NCBI GenBank assembly: GCA_946480345.1
Contig: CAMLJR010000104.1
Location: forward strand, 1-10,712
Origin: an uncultured Spongiibacteraceae bacterium
Lineage (GTDB): Bacteria > Pseudomonadota > Gammaproteobacteria > Pseudomonadales > CAMLJR01
Direction: 5' to 3'
Length of the DNA: 10,712 nucleotides
The stretch's first letter is position 1. The number at the start of each line of letters is the position of its first letter. The notes beneath the pieces are model-generated. The model was not told the DNA's origin. It did no database searches and worked only from the letters and a program-made list of their open reading frames with translations. The position numbers were made by a program, and so were the translations under genes. Positions 1-6,447 of the stretch are shown piece after piece.

Positions 1-2
1 GC

Positions 3-464
3 CTTAATAAGAGCTCCACTACATTGCTTGCTCGTTCCGGCAGACAAACGCTTTTAGTAGGCGGTTTGGCGCTTCTGCTTGGCGCGTGCGGTGGTGGCGG
101 TGGTGGAAGTGGCGGTGGTACATCTTCGAATCCCTCGCCAACACCAACTCCGGCTCCTTCTCCATCGCCCTCTCCCGCCCCAACCCCCTCTCCTTATAGC
201 GTGAGCTTAAGTTGGACAGCCCCTGCGACGCGTGCTGACGGCACACCGTTAACGGCGAGCCAACTTTCAGGATATCGCGTTTACTACACTGCAAGCGGCA
301 CCCCTGCTAATGCCGACACGATGATCCCAATCTCAGGCGGATCGAAAACTTCCGCCAAGGTAGCGCTGCCTGCGGCGGGAGAATACGCGTTCGCCATCAC
401 CGCCATCGATCAAAGCGGACTTGAGAGCTCGTTTTCCGATCCAGTTTCGGTAACAGTTCAGTAA
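3..464 (+). CDS. Putative lipoprotein with one fibronectin type III domain (5' end uncertain, possibly cut by window edge)
   Basis: The frame is open to the left edge, so the true start may lie outside the window. The only start codon inside is a TTG at 24, with no convincing ribosome binding site. Counting from that TTG (146 aa), a short basic n-region (R4, R7) and a hydrophobic stretch lead to the lipobox L-G-A-C with Cys22, so the protein should be lipidated and exported. Six glycines, Ser and three more glycines follow, then a Pro/Ser/Thr/Ala linker (about residues 37-57), then one beta-sandwich domain (about 58-146). That domain has fibronectin type III hallmarks: SLSWTAP near its start, GYRVYY in the middle and a Tyr-X-Phe-Ala-Ile-Thr-Ala strand near the end. 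The design suggests a surface-tethered carbohydrate- or protein-binding module on a flexible stalk. The exact function is unknown. The next gene is on the same strand, 194 bases away. Confidence 0.72.
   Translation, partial: LNKSSTTLLARSGRQTLLVGGLALLLGACGGGGGGSGGGTSSNPSPTPTPAPSPSPSPAPTPSPYSVSLSWTAPATRADGTPLTASQLSGYRVYYTASGTPANADTMIPISGGSKTSAKVALPAAGEYAFAITAIDQSGLESSFSDPVSVTVQ
90..194 (+). repeat. Low-complexity coding tract: Gly run and Pro-Ser/Thr/Ala dipeptide repeat
   Basis: Bases 90-119 are mostly GGN codons for a glycine-rich run. Bases 132-194 alternate proline codons with Ser, Thr or Ala codons, giving a 21-residue P-X-P-X linker. It lies between the lipidated cysteine and the fibronectin type III domain and is best read as a flexible spacer. 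Such tracts vary in length by replication slippage, although codon use here is mixed rather than a perfect DNA repeat. Confidence 0.75.
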
Positions 465-643
465 CTCACCGCGAACTGGTTCCTGTAAAAAATCCTGACA
501 ATTCAACGTCCTGTCTTTTGCGACGCGATTCATCTATGATTTGAGTCTATAGCCTGCCGGTGGCGCTCTTTTGACCCAGCGTTACTAATTTTTCTTACGC
601 GGTTACGCCCTAACGTACCAATAAGGCTCGCCCAAATCAGGGT
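465..643. other. Intergenic region, no gene seen
   Basis: This stretch separates the fibronectin-domain lipoprotein from the DUF1631 gene. I see no plausible coding frame, tRNA or terminator with a T-tract. A promoter for the downstream gene is expected here, but no well-spaced -35/-10 pair stands out; a TATGAT hexamer (about 534-539) has no good -35 partner. Confidence 0.5.
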
Positions 644-649
644 GGGGAG
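644..649 (+). promoter_or_regulatory. Ribosome binding site of the DUF1631 gene
   Basis: GGGGAG lies 9 bases before the ATG at 659, a workable Shine-Dalgarno position. It directly abuts a TTG at 650, which is therefore too close to serve as the start. This site decides the start in favour of the ATG at 659. Confidence 0.75.
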
Positions 650-658
650 TTGAAGCAA

Positions 659-2878
659 ATGTCTAAGGAAAAGGATTATCTGAAGATGGTGGAGAACACC
701 TCCACTGCGTGGTCCAACCTGCCTCCATTAGTTCGCCAGCTACGAGACGACGCACAAGTCGTACTGTTAAATAATCTGGAAGATCTTTTTAGCAATTGTG
801 ATGATTTGTTTTTTGATCTTTCCAGCCGAGCCAGCAGCAACGCCGAGCAAAACCTTTACTTCGAATCGATGCGCGAACTCAGATTCAAGAAAGCTGGTGT
901 CATTAATTCATTCAAGCAAAATTTCGAGCAAGGTTTTCTTCTTGTAGCGCAATCCGCAAACGCCGCGCGCGCTGTGTCGGAAAACGCTATTGCCGAAAGC
1001 CTGAGTCTTGTACAAAACGATACGCTCGAGCAGGAAGTCGCTATCACTGGGATGATCTCCAAGGCTCGCGTTAACTGTCAGGAAGCGCTTTATCATTTAA
1101 CAACACGGCTGGATTATTTAATCCCCCGCGTCACGATCGATCAAGACAATAATCCACTCGACCCAGATCACATCTGCCGTTCGTTCGCAAAAGCTTGCGA
1201 ATTATTCGATATCAACATCAAAGCCAAAATTATTATTTTTAAACAGTTCGATCGCCTTGTGGCCAGCAAGCTTATCAAGGTTTACACCTCGGCGAATGAA
1301 TTGCTCATCAACGCCGGGATACTGCCGAAGATTACGCACAGTATTAACAAACAAGCAGATGGCGGTGGAAGCGATGCCGTGGCTAGCACGGCGGCTGACG
1401 CGGTGCTGCAAGCTGCGACCCAAGCGGCGTCGCAACTGCAATTCGATTTTGCAGAGCTGACTAATTTGCTCGCCAGCATGCGCCGACTCGGACTTACGCG
1501 ACTGCCTAATTACAATGCGTATAGCGCAAACCCAGGGCCGATAATGGCAAGCGGCGAGCTGCTGAGCCTGTTAACTGCCCAGCAACACCCGCTAGCCCCC
1601 GCTGATAGTGCTGGGGAAATCGAACCCATCGATTTGCGCCAACTAGTGCAGACATTACTCGCCGCGAGCAATCCGTCTACGCCTCACGCGCTGCAACAGC
1701 CTGATGAGGATGTCATCAATCTGGTCGCGATGTTTTTCGATTTCGTACTAGATGACCGCAATCTGCCGGTAGCGATTCAAGCGTTAATCAGTCGCCTGCA
1801 AATTCCGATTCTTAAAGTTGCCCTGAAGGACAAATCTTTTTTCAATCAAGCCGGACATCCTGCGCGCAAACTGATCAACGTGATTGCAGATGCAAGTATT
1901 GGCTGGGATGAAGCTGAGCAAATCAAAAAAGATAAGCTCTACAATAAAATTTTCGACATTATCCAAACGATTAACGAGCAATACGCCGATAACGAGCAGA
2001 TTTTTGCCGAAAAGCTTGCCGAGCTTCAGACTTTTATTCAGCAAGAGCAACATCGCACGTCTCTCGTAGAGCGTCGCACCAGCCAATCCATTGAGGGCCA
2101 GGCGAAAACGCAGCAAGCCAAATCCGTCGTTCAGCAATTGCTGTTCGCCAAGCTGGAAAAATTGCGTCTGCCGACCAGCATTACCGCGTTTCTGGTCGAC
2201 CAATGGCAACAATTATTGGTGCTCGTTCATTTAAAAAATGGCGAGGACAGTCCCGAATGGATTGAATCCATGCAGGTTGTCGACGATTTAATCTGGGCCG
2301 CGCAAAAACACGATGACCAACGTTCATTGCAACGACTCGGCAAAATCAAACCGGAACTGCTTCAACGTATCGCACTCGGCCTGACAAAAATCTCCACTAC
2401 TGCCGAAGCATCGCAGAGCGCCGTACGCGCAATCGGCGAAACGTTGGATCAGCTGCAAAGCGAAGCGCCGATCAATTTCGAAGCGATCAGTGTCGAGCAG
2501 GCGATATCGCTAGGACATACCCCAGGCGCCGGCAGCAAAACCTGGCAAGAAATGACCGCCCTCGAACGACAACAGGCTCGCTATAAAGCATTGACGTACG
2601 AATTCATTAAGAAAGCCGACGCGCTGCCTATCGGCACATGGATTTCTTACGAAGACAGTCGGCGTGGGAAAATTTTGCGCTGCAAACTTTCAACCAAAAT
2701 CGAGGTTTCGGATACTTTTGTCTTCGTGAATCGATTTGGATTCAAAGTGATGGAAAAATCGCGCAAGGACTTCGCTTACGATCTACAGCAACGGCGCGCA
2801 GCTCCGCTCGAAAACGGATTGCTGTTCGATCGCGCGATGGAAAATATCGTCGGCAATTTACGGCTGGTAGGAAAATAA
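659..2878 (+). CDS. DUF1631 family protein, large cytoplasmic protein with a PilZ-like C-terminal region
   Basis: This is a 739-residue protein with no signal peptide or membrane segment, so it is probably cytoplasmic. Its length and pattern match the DUF1631 family, known from gamma- and betaproteobacteria. It has an N-terminal helical region containing an F-D-L-S-S-R segment, a low-complexity Ala/Gln-rich middle, and a conserved helical core (about 425-550) that includes LPTSITAFL, then a W-rich stretch, then a D-D-L-I-W-A segment. The last 85 or so residues (about 655-735) are beta-rich with GTWISYED, RCKLS, FVFVNRFGFKV and a final FDRAM helix. This resembles the PilZ-like tail I associate with the family, but I do not see the canonical RxxxR plus D/NxSxxG c-di-GMP signature. 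The ATG at 659 is chosen because GGGGAG stands 9 bases upstream. The gene is its own unit, ended by a strong terminator. The biochemical function is unknown; a signalling role is inference. Confidence 0.88.
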   Translation: MSKEKDYLKMVENTSTAWSNLPPLVRQLRDDAQVVLLNNLEDLFSNCDDLFFDLSSRASSNAEQNLYFESMRELRFKKAGVINSFKQNFEQGFLLVAQSANAARAVSENAIAESLSLVQNDTLEQEVAITGMISKARVNCQEALYHLTTRLDYLIPRVTIDQDNNPLDPDHICRSFAKACELFDINIKAKIIIFKQFDRLVASKLIKVYTSANELLINAGILPKITHSINKQADGGGSDAVASTAADAVLQAATQAASQLQFDFAELTNLLASMRRLGLTRLPNYNAYSANPGPIMASGELLSLLTAQQHPLAPADSAGEIEPIDLRQLVQTLLAASNPSTPHALQQPDEDVINLVAMFFDFVLDDRNLPVAIQALISRLQIPILKVALKDKSFFNQAGHPARKLINVIADASIGWDEAEQIKKDKLYNKIFDIIQTINEQYADNEQIFAEKLAELQTFIQQEQHRTSLVERRTSQSIEGQAKTQQAKSVVQQLLFAKLEKLRLPTSITAFLVDQWQQLLVLVHLKNGEDSPEWIESMQVVDDLIWAAQKHDDQRSLQRLGKIKPELLQRIALGLTKISTTAEASQSAVRAIGETLDQLQSEAPINFEAISVEQAISLGHTPGAGSKTWQEMTALERQQARYKALTYEFIKKADALPIGTWISYEDSRRGKILRCKLSTKIEVSDTFVFVNRFGFKVMEKSRKDFAYDLQQRRAAPLENGLLFDRAMENIVGNLRLVGK

Positions 2879-2926
2879 TTCATCTCTACCGATCGAACGG
2901 CGAAACGACAGTCTCCGGCTATACTG

Positions 2927-2959
2927 TGGCTCTGCTAATCCAGCAGAGCCATTTCTTTT
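2927..2959 (+). terminator. Rho-independent terminator after the DUF1631 gene
   Basis: A perfect 10-base-pair stem, TGGCTCTGCT (2927-2936) with AGCAGAGCCA (2942-2951), closes a 5-base loop. It is followed directly by TTTCTTTT (2952-2959). It lies about 50 bases past the DUF1631 stop and 53 bases before prsK, so it separates the two transcription units and implies a separate prsK promoter very close to, or overlapping, this element. Confidence 0.92.
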
Positions 2960-3012
2960 CAGCATCGCGTTAAGTCAACGAATGCGCTAACCGTCGAGTC
3001 GCCGCCGCATCC

Positions 3013-5055
3013 ATGGAGCTTAATCAGATTACATTTCTGAGCAACCTGACCGGTGGTTGCATTTTTTTTGCCTTCACCCTAGTTCTTTCGTATTTATGGT
3101 ACGCCCGCAGCGCTCATAGCTCATTGGTACTCGCCGCTGCAGTCACTTCGTTGTGGCATATCGCATTTGCCGTGCATTATCGCTGGTTTGCACTTCAACC
3201 ATCGATCATGCTGATCCTCGAAATTGCCCGCGACGGTGCCTGGATCACCGCCATGCTCAATTGCATGAGCTTCAGCACGGGCAAAACTCTGCCTCTCCGC
3301 TTACGCATGATCATTCAGAGCATCTGGATCGCTGCACTCATCGGCAGCGGCTATTTGTTCGTCGCGCAGTTTCCGCTCGCCGATGACAGCAGAGCCCTGG
3401 TATGGGTCGGCCTTATACTTGGCATTGTCGGTCTTGTGTCGGTCGAACAGCTTTATCGCAACACGCAACAAAACCGTCTAATTAAATTATTGAGCGTGGC
3501 GATCGGCTCCATGTTCGGCTACGACATTTATTTATTTGCGCATAGCCTGATGTTCGGTCGGCTCGACGAAGACTTACTGCACGCACGCGGCAGTATCAGC
3601 GCGATCGCCGGGTTATTCATGACCCTCGGTGCCGGTGCAATTGCGAACCGAGGAATTCTTCCCGCCAAACTAACCCTTTCTCGACCAGCCGTGTTTTACA
3701 CGACGAGCCTCACCGTTGCAGGCTCGTTTCTCGCATTAATGGCCATCGGCGGTTACTACGTACAGCTCTACGGAGGTACATGGGGCGCGGTAATTCAAAT
3801 TCTCGTACTCTTCATTGCCATATTGGCGGTCGCCAGCGTATTTGTTTCCGAAACGGCGCGCTCGCGTTTGAACGTATGGATCAATAAACATTTTTTCCAC
3901 CATAAATACGATTACCGAGTTGAATGGCTGAAACTGATCAACTATTTGTCGCAGCCTTCCGGCGAAGAAAATTTTCATGAGCGCGCCATCAAGGTGGTGG
4001 CCGGTATTTTTAAAAGCCCGAGTGGCGCATTGTGGCTACGTCAGGGGCAACGCTTTACGCCGATTGGCATTTACGATTTACAGTTGCCGAATATCAGCGT
4101 CGATGAGCCCGTCGATACCGCGTTTTGCAATGCACTAAAAGATGAATGGGTGTTTTCGCCGCAATCGCCCGACAAAGATCGACTCGGATCTTTAAATGAT
4201 CTGCTGCCGGATTGGATCTATCAAATCGACAATCTATGGCTGGTATTACCGCTTCTTACGGAAACCGGTTTACTCGGATTCATGATTCTGACCGCGCCCG
4301 AGCACGACGATTCGTTGACCTGGGAAGACCTGGATTTATTAAAAATCGTAGGGCGCCAAATAGCATCGTATCTCGATCGCCATGAAGCTGCGGAAATGCT
4401 GGCGGAATCGCGTCAGTTCGAAGCGTTTAATAAGCTCACCGCTTTCATCATGCATGATTTAAAAAACCTGATCGCACAACAAGCCTTGGTGGTCGAGAAC
4501 GCGGCTAAGCATCGGGAGAACCCGGCGTTTATCGAAGATGCCATTCGCACCATCGATAACTCGGTCGGAAGAATGAGCAATCTGCTACGCAAATTGCAGC
4601 AAAGCGAATCCACCGAATTGCGCAGTCTCGAAATACATCGCTTGCTGATGGAAGCGGTGAAGAAATGCAAAGAACAGAAGCCGGTTCCTTCACTGCGATT
4701 GCAGCACACCGATCTACGCGTGAACGCAGATCAGGACCACTTGATCATGACGCTGACGCATATCATCAAAAATGCACAAGATGCTACCGCCACCAGCGGC
4801 TTCGTCGACGTGACTTTGCATCGCGAAGGTAACGATGCGATCATCACCGTGGAAGATAACGGCGCAGGTATGGAGCAGGACTTTATTAAAAACCAATTGT
4901 TCCGCCCATTTGTGTCGACCAAGTCGGGTAAAGGCATGGGCATTGGCGCGTATCAGACTCGGGAATTGATAACCTCGCTCGGCGGCACAGTAAACGTCGT
5001 CAGCACCCCCAGTGAAGGCACCACGTTCACTATCACATTGCCACTTTCCAATTGA
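3013..5055 (+). CDS. prsK: PEP-CTERM system histidine kinase PrsK
   Basis: A 680-residue membrane sensor kinase, the usual size for PrsK. The N-terminal 275 or so residues hold about eight or nine hydrophobic segments with no large periplasmic domain. A soluble GAF-like region follows (about 305-460), then the kinase core. The H-box is M-H-D-L-K-N with the phospho-accepting His481. The N-box is H-I-I-K-N-A-Q-D with Asn587. The G1 box is D-N-G-A-G-M (615-620), and the F and G2 boxes run through LFRPFVSTKSGKGMGIG (about 629-645). All catalytic boxes are intact. It should phosphorylate the PrsR encoded 13 bases downstream. The signal is unknown; the multi-pass membrane region and GAF suggest a membrane or cytosolic cue. 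The ATG at 3013 gives an N-terminus that runs straight into the first membrane segment, but no good ribosome binding site precedes it. First gene of prsK-prsR-prsT. Confidence 0.95.
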   Translation: MELNQITFLSNLTGGCIFFAFTLVLSYLWYARSAHSSLVLAAAVTSLWHIAFAVHYRWFALQPSIMLILEIARDGAWITAMLNCMSFSTGKTLPLRLRMIIQSIWIAALIGSGYLFVAQFPLADDSRALVWVGLILGIVGLVSVEQLYRNTQQNRLIKLLSVAIGSMFGYDIYLFAHSLMFGRLDEDLLHARGSISAIAGLFMTLGAGAIANRGILPAKLTLSRPAVFYTTSLTVAGSFLALMAIGGYYVQLYGGTWGAVIQILVLFIAILAVASVFVSETARSRLNVWINKHFFHHKYDYRVEWLKLINYLSQPSGEENFHERAIKVVAGIFKSPSGALWLRQGQRFTPIGIYDLQLPNISVDEPVDTAFCNALKDEWVFSPQSPDKDRLGSLNDLLPDWIYQIDNLWLVLPLLTETGLLGFMILTAPEHDDSLTWEDLDLLKIVGRQIASYLDRHEAAEMLAESRQFEAFNKLTAFIMHDLKNLIAQQALVVENAAKHRENPAFIEDAIRTIDNSVGRMSNLLRKLQQSESTELRSLEIHRLLMEAVKKCKEQKPVPSLRLQHTDLRVNADQDHLIMTLTHIIKNAQDATATSGFVDVTLHREGNDAIITVEDNGAGMEQDFIKNQLFRPFVSTKSGKGMGIGAYQTRELITSLGGTVNVVSTPSEGTTFTITLPLSN

Positions 5056-5068
5056 TCGAATTCACGCG

Positions 5069-6430
5069 ATGAGCAAATTAAAACCTGAACAAACATTGTT
5101 GATCGTCGAAGATGACACTGGCCTTAGCAGTCAACTGCGCTGGCATTTCGATCAATACAATGTCGTGATCGCTGCCGATCGTCCAAGTGCAATCGCTGCG
5201 ATACGTCAATACGAACCCGCCGTAGTGCTACAGGATTTGGGCTTGCCTCCCGATGAGGAAGGCGTCGAAGAAGGTTTCAAAACTGTCCAGGAAATTATTC
5301 GTCTTGCACCATCGACAAAAATAATCGTCATTACCGGCAATCACGACTATGAGAACGCCGTGCGTGCGGTTGCGCTCGGTGCATACGATTTTTATCAAAA
5401 ACCCATTAATGCAAACACGCTAAATCTGATCGTTGAGCGCGCCTATCATATATATCAGCTCGAATATCAGAACCGACGCCTGCAAGACCAACGCCGCGCA
5501 CCGCTCGCCGGGGTTATCGCTACCGATCCGCAAATGCTGCGCATTTGTCGCACCGTCGAAAAGGTCGCGCCGACAAGTGTCACCTGCACGCTGCTTGGCG
5601 AAAGCGGCACCGGTAAAGAAGTGTTCGCGCGCGCGATCCATAATCTGAGTCCGCGTGTCGAAAAACGCTTCGTTGCCATCAATTGTGCAGCCGTGCCGGA
5701 AAACCTCATGGAGAGCGAGCTCTTCGGTTACGAAAAAGGCGCTTTCACAGGAGCGGCAAAACGCAGCTTCGGCAAAGTCGAAACTGCACATGAAGGCACT
5801 TTATTTCTCGATGAAATCGGCGATATGCCGTTACCGCTGCAAGCAAAGCTTTTGCGCTTTTTGCAGGAACGCGTTATTGAGCGCATCGGCGGACGCGAAG
5901 AAATTCCTGTCGATGTTCGTGTCGTTTGCGCGACCAATAAAAATCTCGAAGCCATGGTGGCTGCGGGAACGTTTCGCGAAGATCTTTACTATCGCATCTG
6001 CGAAATGGTGATCAACATACCGCCGTTGCGCGAACGTCAGGGCGATAAAATTTTGCTCGCCCGCCATTTTTTGCAGAAATTTTCCGAGCAGCAGCAACGC
6101 AAGATCAACGGTTTTTCCAGCGAAGCGACCGAAGCTATAGAAGGGTATTCCTGGCCAGGCAATATTCGCGAAATGGAAAACAAGATCAAACGCGCCGTGA
6201 TTATGTGCGAAGAAAAATTTATTACACCGGTCGATCTGGCGTTAGTTACACCGAATGAACTCTCGATTAATTTGCGCTTTGTTCGTCAGGAAGCAGAACG
6301 TATTGCCATCAAGCAAGCGCTCTCGATGACCGAAGGCAATTATTCAGCTGCGGCAAAATTGCTCGGCATCACCAGACCCACTCTGTACGACCTCATCAAA
6401 AAATACGATTTGAATATTCCCGGCGAATAA
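5069..6430 (+). CDS. prsR: PEP-CTERM-box response regulator PrsR, sigma-54-dependent activator
   Basis: A 453-residue NtrC-type regulator. The receiver domain (about 8-125) has the acidic pair D15/D16, the phospho-acceptor D56 in LQDLGLPP, T89 and K111-P112, with the Pro/Glu-rich insertion after D56 that PrsR proteins carry. The AAA+ domain (about 150-380) has Walker A GESGTGKE (177-184), the sigma-54 contact loop GAFTGA (224-229) and Walker B with LFLDEIGD (245-252). The C-terminus (about 398-453) is a Fis-type helix-turn-helix with N-Y-S-A-A-A-K-L-L-G-I-T-R-P-T-L-Y. PrsR is thus expected to open sigma-54 promoters when phosphorylated by PrsK. The ATG at 5069 is chosen because it places the receiver domain at the usual distance. 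An earlier in-frame ATG at 5012 would overlap the prsK end and add 19 residues unlike the family. Related to AtoC/NtrC in architecture, but the gene context fixes the PrsR assignment. Confidence 0.95.
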   Translation: MSKLKPEQTLLIVEDDTGLSSQLRWHFDQYNVVIAADRPSAIAAIRQYEPAVVLQDLGLPPDEEGVEEGFKTVQEIIRLAPSTKIIVITGNHDYENAVRAVALGAYDFYQKPINANTLNLIVERAYHIYQLEYQNRRLQDQRRAPLAGVIATDPQMLRICRTVEKVAPTSVTCTLLGESGTGKEVFARAIHNLSPRVEKRFVAINCAAVPENLMESELFGYEKGAFTGAAKRSFGKVETAHEGTLFLDEIGDMPLPLQAKLLRFLQERVIERIGGREEIPVDVRVVCATNKNLEAMVAAGTFREDLYYRICEMVINIPPLRERQGDKILLARHFLQKFSEQQQRKINGFSSEATEAIEGYSWPGNIREMENKIKRAVIMCEEKFITPVDLALVTPNELSINLRFVRQEAERIAIKQALSMTEGNYSAAAKLLGITRPTLYDLIKKYDLNIPGE

Positions 6431-6447
6431 GCGGAGCACTACTTGAG

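Noticed and set aside
454..478. CAGTTC / GAACTG inverted repeat across the stop of the fibronectin-domain lipoprotein gene
   Set aside because: Only six base pairs with a 13-base loop and no T-tract; too weak to call a terminator.
561..576. TGGCGC followed by TTTTGAC, resembling a sigma-54 promoter upstream of the DUF1631 gene
   Set aside because: The GG to GC spacing is off by one and the -12 GC dinucleotide is absent, so it does not fit the strict sigma-54 pattern.
2920..2925. TATACT as a -10 box for prsK
   Set aside because: No recognisable -35 at 16-18 bases, and a transcript from it would run directly into the strong terminator.
5012..5068. Earlier in-frame ATG for prsR
   Set aside because: It overlaps the end of prsK and adds 19 residues that do not look like a receiver N-terminus; the ATG at 5069 fits the family.
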